Shown here: positions 44,533 through 53,245 of the stretch, piece by piece | Numbering within the stretch: the first letter of the stretch is position 1 | How the letters are laid out: the number at the start of each line of letters is the position of its first letter | Assembly (NCBI GenBank): GCA_023390245.1 | Contig: JAEWDF010000080.1 | Span: 1 to 64,000, forward strand | Direction: 5' to 3' | Source: Pseudomonadota bacterium | Lineage (GTDB): Bacteria; Pseudomonadota; Alphaproteobacteria; Caulobacterales; Caulobacteraceae | Length of the DNA: 64,000 nt | Translations under genes and position numbers: made by a program | The notes under the pieces: generated by a model | Database searches by the model: none | What the model saw: only the letters and a program-made list of their open reading frames with translations | Told to the model about the DNA's origin: nothing

Positions 44533-45800
44533 AGCGTAAAACCACGGTGGCTTAACCAGGTTCGGGAGTCGTCATCCATGTCGACCTGATCGACCGCCTT
44601 GAAAGCCAGGTCGTACAGCGCTCTTTCCCGATCGGCCGCGTCGCTCGACGCGATATCGGGCGACATCAGCACCGATCTGAGCTCCACGAGATCGCCGGCT
44701 TCGAACTCGCTGCGAACACCCAACCGTCGGGCCGCGACGGCGGCGGCCAGTGCGTCGGTCAGGGAGTACCCCCTGAGACAGGCAACATTCCGTCCTCTCG
44801 CATGGCGCACCAGTTGTTCCGCCAGGCGGACCACGCACGCGGAATCGACGGGATCGAAGGGCTCGACCACACGAAGGTTGGATGCATCGGTCCCGGGGGC
44901 AGGCACGAGGGCCATGAAGATCTCCGAGCCGGAATCACCGCTGGTCAGCCTACTGAACAGACATTCCCGGCCTTGAGCGTCGACATTCTGTGCGACATGA
45001 AAGACGACGCCGCTCGCGCGGTCCGCCGTCGCATAATGGAGCAAGGCCTTGCTGGCCCACTCCAGCAAATCCCGACGGCTCTGCGCCTGTTTCACCCCTG
45101 GCGTATCGGCGAGCCCGGCAAGCACCAGCGCCTCGCGATCGCGCCCCGCCCGTAGTCGCCCCTCCGCCAAGGCCGTAGCCAGACGACGATCCTGATTGGT
45201 CAGGACAAAATGTTCCAGAACGGCTTCGCCGAACATGTCCTGTTCAAGGTGAAGAGGACCGCCTCTTTTCTCGACGGCCCGGCCAAATCGCAGAACGGCG
45301 GCCATGAGCCGCCGGCTTTCCGCCCACGAACTCAGGTCGGCGCCGAGGCGCTCCTCACCGCCGAGCGGGCGCATCATCACATCGCGGACGGCATGACTGG
45401 CGTTATCGGTTGCGGTCACCGATCTGAATTCGACTTCGACGACCTCCGTTCCATCCGGCGGTCGCATAACCAGGCGGAAGGCGTCCTCGATGCGCGAATC
45501 GAAGGGATGGACATAGGCCTCTCCCGATTTCGAGATGCGCAGCGCCTTGCCCGGAGCCGAGAGGGATAGACCGCTCCTGTCGAGGAACCTCACCGCAGCA
45601 ATCACGTCTCGCGACGAGCCATGGCTGGCGGACAACAATTCGCAGGAAAGCTCGATGTTCGCCGCGTCAACCGGCAAGCGCCAGCGCTCGATGTACGGAG
45701 ATCTGGAGATCACGCGCCAGTCCGGCGTCACCTGCAGCGGTTTGAAACGCTGCAACCGACGCCAGCGTGCGATTCGCCGTCGAAAACTCGTCTCTGCCAT
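44529..45800 (-). CDS. Uncharacterised capsule-locus protein
   Basis: 423 residues, first gene of the minus-strand trio. Basic N-terminus (FRRRIARWRRLQRFKPL), a beta-rich segment to about 130, and a helical C-terminal half. Several stretches (VVFHVAQNVDAQGRECLF, ALVPAPGTDASNLRVVEPFDP) are Rossmann-like, but no cofactor motif is clear. No signal peptide. Coupled to the LicD gene by a 4-bp overlap, so it may assist polyol-phosphate transfer. No family recognised. Confidence 0.65.
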   Translation of the reverse strand: MAETSFRRRIARWRRLQRFKPLQVTPDWRVISRSPYIERWRLPVDAANIELSCELLSASHGSSRDVIAAVRFLDRSGLSLSAPGKALRISKSGEAYVHPFDSRIEDAFRLVMRPPDGTEVVEVEFRSVTATDNASHAVRDVMMRPLGGEERLGADLSSWAESRRLMAAVLRFGRAVEKRGGPLHLEQDMFGEAVLEHFVLTNQDRRLATALAEGRLRAGRDREALVLAGLADTPGVKQAQSRRDLLEWASKALLHYATADRASGVVFHVAQNVDAQGRECLFSRLTSGDSGSEIFMALVPAPGTDASNLRVVEPFDPVDSACVVRLAEQLVRHARGRNVACLRGYSLTDALAAAVAARRLGVRSEFEAGDLVELRSVLMSPDIASSDAADRERALYDLAFKAVDQVDMDDDSRTWLSHRGFTL

Positions 45801-45946
45801 GAGAGATGGCTTATCAACAAAAGCACGAAACTGTCACCGAAAGAGGTGATTTCGATTTGGCGTCACGCCTTGGGAAGAATTCCCGCTGTTGACACTCAAA
45901 TGGCGGACGGCGATAGCCCGCCGCTCGAAACGACGAGATCGACCGA

Positions 45947-47494
45947 TTGGCCCGACAAACCGCCCGCACAGCTCTGTGCGGAAACTATGGACGGCCCGAA
46001 GCCGAAGTCGCAGCGATCCTGTCGGAAGGCTGGCGCGCGCGCCCTGATACACCCAGAGTACATCTGCCGGGCTCGACCGACGATTGGGAAAGCGATCCCT
46101 TCTCGGATCGCAATTGGACCTTTCAACTGCACGCATGGCGGCCGATGGCTCCGATGGTCGTGGCTCATGAAACGAGCGGCGGCGCTCGCTACCTTGAGGC
46201 GGCCGCCGCATTGGCTCTCTCCTGGAAATCCGCCGAGACGGTCAATGCCGGCAAGGATTTCGGCCTGTATTGGAACGACATGGGATCGGGCATCCGGGCC
46301 TCGAAGCTCGCCTATCTCCTGCAGCACGGCCGGGCGGCGCGACTTCCGCAACAGGATCTGGCGGCTCTTCAGGCCCTGGCGCAGCAGCATCTCGATCGCC
46401 TCGGCGACCCGGCCTTCCTCGGCCAGTCCAACCACGCCTTCTTCCAGATTCACGGGCTCAGGGCCCTTTCGCTCGCAGCGCCGGAACTGGAGGGCGCCGC
46501 GGCCGCCCACGCCTACGCCGGCAAGGCCCTCCTGGCCCTGCTGAAGCAGCAGTTCGGTGAGGAAGGCGTGCACCTGGAACACTCGCCCGGCTACCATGTC
46601 TTCGCCCTGCGTACGCTCCGACGCATGCTAGCGACGGGCTTCTACGAGGATCTCCCCGACGCCTTCGCCGTCCTGAAGCGCGCACGGCGCCTGGCGACAT
46701 GGCTGACCTTCCCCGATGGCATGGCGGCGGCCTTCGGCGACACCGACCGGGACGCCCGGCGGTTGACGTACCGGCCCGCCAAGCGCGCGGCCCGACTGTT
46801 CCGCGAGGCCGGCTACGCCGTCGTCCGCGCGCCGGCGTCCGCGCCGCACGGCCCGGCGGTGCTGATGGTGGCGGCGGGGCACCACAGCAACGTCCACAAG
46901 CACGCCGACGACCTGTCGTTCGAACTCTACGATCGCGGCCGTCACTGGATCGTGGACACCGGCAAATACTCCTATTCCAAGGCCGACTGGCGCGCGTATA
47001 CCGATAGCGCGCGTGCGCACAACACGGTGGAATACGATCCGGCCAGTCCCGGCAACGGGGTCCGGCGCACGCCCCCGGCCGGCGGCATGCTGCACGCCCT
47101 GCGCCAGCAGGGCGACGCCTGGATCATCGAAGGGCGGGTGGAACGCCCGGTCGTCGGCGCCGCTCATGCCCGGCGCTTCACCTATCGCCCCGGGGAAAGC
47201 CTGCTCATCGAAGACCTGTTGACCTTCGACGACGCGCGCGACGCTGTCGCCTGGCTTCACCTGCCGCCTGATCTGGAGGCCGAGCAGACCTCGGGCGGCT
47301 GGCGCTTTCCCGGAGGCCGCATTCTCTATGCCAGTGACGTCCCTCTGACCCTGATTCGCGCGCGCGGCGCGACCGAACCGGAAATCCAGGGCTGGCTGGC
47401 GGAGGGCTACCACCGCATCACGCCCAACGACGCCCTAGGGGCGCGCTTCCATGGACGGCGGATTCGCCTCTCGACCAGCCTCGTCTTCGACTGA
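45947..47494 (+). CDS. Heparinase II/III-family polysaccharide lyase-like protein
   Basis: 515 residues. An (alpha/alpha) toroid with NHAFFQIHGLRALSLAA and EEGVHLEHSPGYHVFALRTL, then the heparinase II/III beta-sandwich (GHHSNVHKHADDLSFELYDRGRHWIVDTGKYSY in part, ARAHNTVEYD). The catalytic Asn/His/Tyr surroundings look intact. Only a TTG (45947) is available as start after an upstream stop, with a poor ribosome site. No signal peptide is evident. The locus makes ManNAcA, so it may cut or trim a uronate-containing capsule. Confidence 0.82.
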   Translation: MARQTARTALCGNYGRPEAEVAAILSEGWRARPDTPRVHLPGSTDDWESDPFSDRNWTFQLHAWRPMAPMVVAHETSGGARYLEAAAALALSWKSAETVNAGKDFGLYWNDMGSGIRASKLAYLLQHGRAARLPQQDLAALQALAQQHLDRLGDPAFLGQSNHAFFQIHGLRALSLAAPELEGAAAAHAYAGKALLALLKQQFGEEGVHLEHSPGYHVFALRTLRRMLATGFYEDLPDAFAVLKRARRLATWLTFPDGMAAAFGDTDRDARRLTYRPAKRAARLFREAGYAVVRAPASAPHGPAVLMVAAGHHSNVHKHADDLSFELYDRGRHWIVDTGKYSYSKADWRAYTDSARAHNTVEYDPASPGNGVRRTPPAGGMLHALRQQGDAWIIEGRVERPVVGAAHARRFTYRPGESLLIEDLLTFDDARDAVAWLHLPPDLEAEQTSGGWRFPGGRILYASDVPLTLIRARGATEPEIQGWLAEGYHRITPNDALGARFHGRRIRLSTSLVFD

Positions 47495-47566
47495 CGCGCT
47501 TGCGCGGCGCGCGCGGCCGGTGCATTGAAACGGCATGGTCACGAAGGGCGCGACGGCGCTGGTTGA

Positions 47567-48442
47567 ATGAGCCTGACGCCCTTTCCCTTGAATCGAGGCC
47601 GCCGCGGGCCGGATTGGCGCGCCTTCGGCGAACGACTTGACCGCAATCCGACGTGGCGGGCCGCCCGGATCAGCGCCACGACCATCTACGCCCTGCTGCT
47701 GCGCGAGGCCGTCACGCGGTACGGCCGTCGTTCCGCGGGATACGTCTGGTCGCTGATCGAGCCTCTTCTCCAGCTTACCGTCATGCTGACCGTGTTCGGC
47801 TTCATCGGACGATCGCCGGCCGTAGGCGAAAGTCTCGTCGTCTTCTTCATCACCGGCATCATGCCGCTGATGAGCTTCCGCAATGCGATCAACCGCGGCG
47901 CGCGCGCGATCACGAGCAACCGATCGCTGATGAACTATCCGCAAGTGCGCGCCTTCGAGATCATTACCGCGCGCGTGCTGCTCGAATTGCTCACCTCCGC
48001 GATGGTCGTGTTCATCATCGCGCTTTTCACGAAGGCCTTCTTCGCCCTGCCCTTCACGGCCTGGGTTGACAATCCTCTGGAACTCGAAGGGGCGCTGCTG
48101 GTGCTGGCGCTGCTCTGTTACGGCGCCGGTTTCCTCAGCGCCCAGATCGGCCGCTTCTTCAATCAATGGAGCGATCTCACGCGCGCTCTCGGACGCTTGC
48201 TCTTCTTCACGTCCGGCGTCTGGTATACGCTCGATACCCTGCCGGCCGGACTGCGCAAATATGTCGCCTACAATCCTCTGGCCCAGGTCATCGAATGGAT
48301 TCGCGACGCCGCCATTCCAGGCTTCGAGAGCCAGCACGTCAGCGCCTTCTATCCCATTGCCTTCGCCGTGGTCTGTTTGGTCATCGGCCTGTTCATCGAG
48401 TGGCTGTTCCAGTTCACCGGTCTCGAATTGGAGCGAGGCTGA
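47567..48442 (+). CDS. kpsM: Capsule ABC exporter, permease
   Basis: 291 residues with six hydrophobic segments between about 60 and 290. ABC-2 permease features: LLLREAVTRYGRRSAGYVWSLIEPLLQL, SNRSLMNYPQVRAFEIITARVLLEL, YNPLAQVIEWIRDA. Forms with KpsT the inner-membrane pump for lipid-linked capsule chains. The stop overlaps the kpsT start. Confidence 0.92.
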   Translation: MSLTPFPLNRGRRGPDWRAFGERLDRNPTWRAARISATTIYALLLREAVTRYGRRSAGYVWSLIEPLLQLTVMLTVFGFIGRSPAVGESLVVFFITGIMPLMSFRNAINRGARAITSNRSLMNYPQVRAFEIITARVLLELLTSAMVVFIIALFTKAFFALPFTAWVDNPLELEGALLVLALLCYGAGFLSAQIGRFFNQWSDLTRALGRLLFFTSGVWYTLDTLPAGLRKYVAYNPLAQVIEWIRDAAIPGFESQHVSAFYPIAFAVVCLVIGLFIEWLFQFTGLELERG

Positions 48443-49110
48443 TGATCGAACTGCGCGGCGTCCAGAAGTCCTATCGCACCAAGTATGGCTGGCGACCGGT
48501 CATCCGGCCGACGAACCTGGTGTTCTATCGCGGCTCGAACACGGCGGTCCTCGGCCTCAACGGGGCGGGCAAGTCGACGTTGATGCGGCTGATCGGCGGC
48601 GTGGAGCGGCCGGACAGGGGCAAGGTCGTGCGTAACGTCACCGTCTCGTCGCCCATGGGCGTGACTGGCGGGTTCAGCGGCAATCTGACCGGCGCCGAGA
48701 ACCTGAAGTTCATCTGCCGAATCTACAATCTGGATATCCGCGAGACGACCGAGTTCGTGCGGGATTTCTCCGAGCTCGGCCCCTACTTCTATGAGCCGAT
48801 ATCGAGCTATTCGTCGGGGATGAAGGCCCGTCTGATGTTCGGGCTCAACATGGCCATCGACTTTCAGGTCTATCTCATCGATGAAGGTCTCAGCGTCGGC
48901 GACGCCGCCTTCCGCCGCAAGTGTCAGGAAGCGTTCGCCGAGCGCCGCTCGCGTTCAGACCTGATCATGACCTCGCACAGCATGTCGACCATCCGTGAAT
49001 TCTGCACCAGCGCGGTGGTCGTGGACGAAGGCCAGGTGGTGCCGTTCCAGGATCTGGACGCAGCCGAGGAATACTACATGGAAGTTCTCGCCCGGAGGTC
49101 GGTCCAGTGA
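48442..49110 (+). CDS. kpsT: Capsule ABC exporter, ATPase
   Basis: 222 residues, the usual short KpsT type. Walker A LGLNGAGKST, signature SSYSSGMKARL, Walker B VYLIDEGLSVGD, and switch His in MTSHSMS. It powers KpsM. Start and stop overlap both neighbours (TGATG and GTGA), so the export operon is tightly coupled. Confidence 0.94.
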   Translation: MIELRGVQKSYRTKYGWRPVIRPTNLVFYRGSNTAVLGLNGAGKSTLMRLIGGVERPDRGKVVRNVTVSSPMGVTGGFSGNLTGAENLKFICRIYNLDIRETTEFVRDFSELGPYFYEPISSYSSGMKARLMFGLNMAIDFQVYLIDEGLSVGDAAFRRKCQEAFAERRSRSDLIMTSHSMSTIREFCTSAVVVDEGQVVPFQDLDAAEEYYMEVLARRSVQ

Positions 49111-50243
49111 CCTCTCTCGATGTCTCGGCCAGCGCCTCGCGCAACCAGGACCTTATCCGGCGGGCGCGCCTGATCCGGTCGGCCATCGTGCTGATCCTGG
49201 GCCCGACGCTGCTATACGCGATCTATCTGCTGGTGATCGCGCCGCCGCAGTACCACTCCGAAGGGGCGTTCGCTGTCCGGGGATCGCAGACGTCGTCGTT
49301 CGACGCGTTGAGCGCCCTCGGCATTTCCGCTCCGAGTTCGAATCAGGCCGACGCCCGCATCGTCGAAAACTACATCCGTTCCGATGCCGTCGTTCAGGCC
49401 CTTCGCGAGCGCTATGGCTTCAACGAGGCTTTCGACAAGGTCAGCCTTGATCCCACCGCCTATCTGTCGCCCAAGGCCACGCTAAGGCAGGCCCGCGAGT
49501 ACTGGCGCCACAAGGTCGATGTCATACCCGATCCCGCGACGGCCGGAGCTACGGTGCGCGTCAGCGCCTTCACGCCCGAGGATTCGATCCGCCTCGCGCG
49601 CGGCGTGCTGCAACTTAGCGAGGAACTGGCCAACTCCCTGCCGGATCGCGCGCTCGGCGACCTCATCCGGGCGGCGGACGCGAATGTCCAAGACAAGCAA
49701 GCCGCCTACGAAAAGGCCAGCGAGGCCCTGACCGAATATCAGGGTCGGCAGTATTCCGGTCTGCAAGCCGCGACCCCCGCCCAACAGGCTATCGCCCTGG
49801 TCGGGCAGTTGGAAGGGCAACTGGCGCAGAAGCGGGCCGACCTCGCCACCGCTCGCCAGACCTACCAGGCCAGCGCGCCCCAACTGACCGGCATCGAGCG
49901 CGAGATCGTCGCCTTGGAGGCGGAGCGTGATCGCGCCGTCCAGCGCGCCATGCAGGCTCCAGGTGAGCGGGCGGCCGCTGGCGAGATCGAGGCTCAGGGT
50001 CTGATGGTCGATTATCAAGTGGCTCAGCAGGCCTATCAGGCCGCCGTCCAGGCCGCCGACCAGGCGCGCCGCCAGGAAGTGCTCGATCGCAAGTACGTAG
50101 TGTCCTACATCCCGCCGCAGCAGCCGCAGTCATCGGACTGGTGGCCGCGACTGGCAAATATTCTCGCCGTCCTCATCGGCGCTGCGCTGATATGGAGCAT
50201 CGGCGCCCTCGTCTATTCGATCATCCGGGACCACGTCGAATGA
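49107..50243 (+). CDS. kpsE: Capsule export inner-membrane protein
   Basis: 378 residues, GTG start. One membrane helix near the N-terminus (AIVLILGPTLLYAIYLLVIA), a large periplasmic part with coiled coil (QLEGQLAQKRADLATARQTY), and a C-terminal helix after PPQQPQSSDWWPRLANILAVLIG. This is the polysaccharide co-polymerase/adaptor layout linking KpsMT to the outer-membrane KpsD. Confidence 0.9.
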   Translation: MTSLDVSASASRNQDLIRRARLIRSAIVLILGPTLLYAIYLLVIAPPQYHSEGAFAVRGSQTSSFDALSALGISAPSSNQADARIVENYIRSDAVVQALRERYGFNEAFDKVSLDPTAYLSPKATLRQAREYWRHKVDVIPDPATAGATVRVSAFTPEDSIRLARGVLQLSEELANSLPDRALGDLIRAADANVQDKQAAYEKASEALTEYQGRQYSGLQAATPAQQAIALVGQLEGQLAQKRADLATARQTYQASAPQLTGIEREIVALEAERDRAVQRAMQAPGERAAAGEIEAQGLMVDYQVAQQAYQAAVQAADQARRQEVLDRKYVVSYIPPQQPQSSDWWPRLANILAVLIGAALIWSIGALVYSIIRDHVE

Positions 50244-51889
50244 GCGCACGCATCCTATTCGCGGCGGCCGCCTGCATCTGCTGGGTCGGCGCCAACCCGG
50301 CGCTGGCGCAACAGGGCGCCCTGGCGCCTACGCCGACCGAGGCGGGTTTCCAGGCCCCGATGGGACCCGAGACACTGGTTCTGGAGCAGCGCGCCGGCAC
50401 CCGGCCCCCGCCGCTCGGAGCCGAGATGTTCAGCGCGCCTGTCTTGGGCTCCGCGCGCGATTCCGACGCACTGGTCGACCCCAGCCATATCCTGCGCCCC
50501 GGAGACCGTGTCCGCGTCACGCTGTGGGGCATGGTCAACGAGAACCAGGAACTGACCATCGATCCGCAGGGCAATGTGGTGGTCCCCGGCGTCGGCCCCG
50601 TGCATCTGGACGGCGTTCCCGCCGGTCAGGCGCCCCAGGTGATCGAGGCGGCAAGCCGCCGCGTCTACAGCAGCGGCGTCCAGATCTACGCCACCGCCAC
50701 GGGCGCCGCACCGACCCAGGTGCTGGTGACCGGCGCGGTCCAGAGGCCCGGCGCCTATGAGGGCGCATCCGACGACGCTCTGGTTCGCTATCTGCAGAAG
50801 GCCGGCGGAGTCGATTCCGAACGCGGCAGCTACCGGCGCGTCCGCATCATCCGATCCGGCCAGACCCTCGCATCAGCCGACCTCTACGACTTCCTGCGGA
50901 GCGGAGTGTCGCCGGCGATATCGTTCCGGAACGGCGACGCCATCGTCGTCGAGGAACAGGGCCCCGCCGTCGCCGTCACCGGCGACGTTCGCGCCGCCTA
51001 TTCGTTCGAATTGGCCGCTCAGGGCGGGACCGGCGGCGAGATCATGCGCTACGCCCGCCCGCGGCCCGGCGCCACGCACGCCGCCATTGTGGGTTTCCGC
51101 AACGGCCAACCCTTCTCCGCCTACCTGCCGCTCGCCGACTTCGCGACCTTCGCGCTTCAGGACGGCGACCGGGTGCAGTTCGAATCGGACGCCCAGGCCG
51201 TCGACATGCTGATCCGGGTGGACGGCGCCCATGAAGGAGCCTCGGTGTTCAGCGTGCCGCGCGGGACCACCGTCGGCGCGGTGCTGGCCAGCGTGGCTGT
51301 CGACGCGGACGCCGACTGGGAATCCGTCCATCTGCGCCGCGACAGCGTGCGCCAGACCCAGAAGGTGCTGCTGAACGAGAGCTTGGACCGGCTGGAGCGC
51401 ACGATCCTGCTCAGCCCGGCCCGGTCGCCGTCCGAGGCCCAGGCGCGCAGCGCCTCGGCCCAATTCGCCGCCCAGTACATCGCCGCGGCTCGCCAGGTGG
51501 AGCCCCTGGGCGTCCTGGCCCTGAACGGGCGTGACCCGAACACCGTGTTGCTGGAGACCGGCGACGTCATCGTCATCCCGCGCCGGTCGCAGGTCGTCAG
51601 CATCGCCGGCGAGGTCCAGGCGCCCCAGTCGGTGCTGGCCAGCGGCCCGGCCCGCGCCTCCAGCTACATCGATCTGGCCGGCGGCTTCACCCGCCGCGCC
51701 GACCGCCGCAACGTCCTGGTCTATCGCCAGGATGGCCAGCTTCGCGAGGGCGCGGTCCAGCCGGGCGACCGGATCCTGGTCCAGGCCAAGCCGGATTCGA
51801 CCCTGCTGCCGTTCATCCGCGACCTGACCCAGACCATCTTCCAGATGGCCGGCGTCCTGGTGGCGATCGATCGCTTCAGCAACGACTGA
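50240..51889 (+). CDS. kpsD: Capsule export outer-membrane protein (Wza/KpsD type)
   Basis: 549 residues with a signal peptide (ILFAAAACICWVGANPALAQ). Poly_export domain at about 75-150 (LRPGDRVRVTLWGMVNENQELTIDPQGNVVVPGVG in part), followed by SLBB-like repeats (VLVTGAVQRPGAYEG, VSIAGEVQAPQSVLASG, DLAGGFTRRADRRNVLVY). It forms the periplasmic/outer-membrane channel. The end overlaps the thioesterase start by 1 bp. Confidence 0.92.
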   Translation: MSARILFAAAACICWVGANPALAQQGALAPTPTEAGFQAPMGPETLVLEQRAGTRPPPLGAEMFSAPVLGSARDSDALVDPSHILRPGDRVRVTLWGMVNENQELTIDPQGNVVVPGVGPVHLDGVPAGQAPQVIEAASRRVYSSGVQIYATATGAAPTQVLVTGAVQRPGAYEGASDDALVRYLQKAGGVDSERGSYRRVRIIRSGQTLASADLYDFLRSGVSPAISFRNGDAIVVEEQGPAVAVTGDVRAAYSFELAAQGGTGGEIMRYARPRPGATHAAIVGFRNGQPFSAYLPLADFATFALQDGDRVQFESDAQAVDMLIRVDGAHEGASVFSVPRGTTVGAVLASVAVDADADWESVHLRRDSVRQTQKVLLNESLDRLERTILLSPARSPSEAQARSASAQFAAQYIAAARQVEPLGVLALNGRDPNTVLLETGDVIVIPRRSQVVSIAGEVQAPQSVLASGPARASSYIDLAGGFTRRADRRNVLVYRQDGQLREGAVQPGDRILVQAKPDSTLLPFIRDLTQTIFQMAGVLVAIDRFSND

Positions 51890-52290
51890 TGGCCGACGCG
51901 CCGCTCCAGCCGCCTTCGGGACAGCCCGTCGGCCGGGTCATCGCCATGCCCGCCGACACCAATCCCGAGGGCGACATCTTCGGCGGCTGGCTGCTGGCGC
52001 AGATGGACGTGGCTGGGGCGACCCCGGCGTTCGAGGCGGCGCGCGGACGCTGCGCCACGGTGGCGCTGGACGGCATGGTCTTCCACCAGCCGGTCTCCGT
52101 GGGCGACGAGGTCAGCATCTACGCCGAGGTCATCGCCACCGGACGCACCTCGATCCGCGTCCATGTCGAGGCCTGGAAACGGTCGCGCAACGAGCCCCAG
52201 GCCGCCTCGGTGCGCGTCACCCAGGGCGTCTTCACCTATGTGGCCATCGACGAAGACCGCAAGCCGCGCGCCCTGCCGGGCCGGGAATAG
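51889..52290 (+). CDS. Acyl-CoA thioesterase (YciA-like hotdog)
   Basis: 133 residues, one hotdog domain: MPADTNPEGDIFGGWLLAQMDVAG with the catalytic Asp of the family, MVFHQPVSVGDEVSIYAEV and TSIRVHVEAWKR. Hydrolyses acyl-CoA thioesters in the cytoplasm. It is coupled to kpsD by TGATG, but a capsule role is doubtful; the gene belongs to a common housekeeping family. Confidence 0.9.
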   Translation: MADAPLQPPSGQPVGRVIAMPADTNPEGDIFGGWLLAQMDVAGATPAFEAARGRCATVALDGMVFHQPVSVGDEVSIYAEVIATGRTSIRVHVEAWKRSRNEPQAASVRVTQGVFTYVAIDEDRKPRALPGRE

Positions 52291-52358
52291 GCGCGGCATA
52301 ACCGAGCGGCCCAGTGGGAAATCTTGACCCGGCCCCGGCGGGAGCCTACCTCCCGCCC

Positions 52359-52937
52359 ATGGCCATCCGTCGCATCCTCACCATCGACAATCCCGCCGAC
52401 CTGGCGGTCCTGAAGCAGGTCTCCAAGCCCGTGGCGGCGGTGGACGACTCCGTCCGCGCCCTGATGGACGACATGCTGGAGACCATGTACGCCGCGCCCG
52501 GCATCGGCCTGGCCGCCGTGCAGGTGGGCGCCCTGGACCGCGTGATCGTCATGGACCTGGGCGACCGCGACGGGACCGTCTGCGAAACCGAGGAGGAAGA
52601 CACGCCCGAGGCGGCCGAGGCGCGCCGCAATCCGCGCTTCTTCGCCAATCCGGAGATCCTGTGGTCCTCGGACGAGCTCTACACCTACGAGGAGGGCTGC
52701 CTGTCGATCCCGGAGTATTTCGACAAGGTGGAACGTCCCGCGCGCGTCCGCATTCGGTACCTGAACCGTAACGGTGAACAGGTGGAGGAAGAGGCCGAGG
52801 GCCTCTACGCCGTCTGCATCCAGCACGAGATGGACCACCTGAACGGCGTGCTCTTCATCGACCACCTGTCGCGGCTGAAGCGCGAGCGCGCCGTGACCAA
52901 GGTCAAGAAGGCCGCCAAGGACAGGATCGCCGCCTGA
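52359..52937 (+). CDS. def: Peptide deformylase
   Basis: 192 residues. Motif 1 GIGLAAVQVG, motif 2 EGCLSIP (metal Cys), motif 3 QHEMDHLNG (metal His pair). Removes the formyl group from new proteins. An acidic loop (ETEEEDTPEAAEARR) is inserted after the first strand pair. The ATG at 52359 matches family length. fmt follows two genes later, the usual pairing. Confidence 0.95.
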   Translation: MAIRRILTIDNPADLAVLKQVSKPVAAVDDSVRALMDDMLETMYAAPGIGLAAVQVGALDRVIVMDLGDRDGTVCETEEEDTPEAAEARRNPRFFANPEILWSSDELYTYEEGCLSIPEYFDKVERPARVRIRYLNRNGEQVEEEAEGLYAVCIQHEMDHLNGVLFIDHLSRLKRERAVTKVKKAAKDRIAA

Positions 52938-53218
52938 TGAGCCGCCTCTCCGACCTGCGACGCTCCGCCCGCCTCGCCCGCCCGGCCGCACCACGCCTCG
53001 CCCATCGGGGCACGTCGCTGGTCATCGATCCATCGGGCCGCCGCCGTCTGACGCGCAGCCAGAAGGTCGGCGTCGCCAGCGTGGCGACCCTGGCCGGCGT
53101 CGCCCTGCTGGGCGTGGTGGCGGGCCTGCTGCTGGACCGCCTGCTGGATTTCGACGACGCGCTGGACGCCGGCGGCGAATGGGACGAGGGCGGCGGCGTC
53201 TTCACCCGCTGGCAGTAG
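52937..53218 (+). CDS. Hypothetical single-pass membrane protein
   Basis: 93 residues, start overlapping the def stop (TGATG). Basic N-terminal 45 residues, one membrane helix (ASVATLAGVALLGVVAGLLL), then an acidic C-terminal tail (DDALDAGGEWDEGGG), so the N-terminus is probably cytoplasmic. No family recognised. It lies between def and fmt. Confidence 0.7.
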   Translation: MSRLSDLRRSARLARPAAPRLAHRGTSLVIDPSGRRRLTRSQKVGVASVATLAGVALLGVVAGLLLDRLLDFDDALDAGGEWDEGGGVFTRWQ

Positions 53219-53245
53219 GCGCGCTGAACCTCTAAAGGCGTGCCC

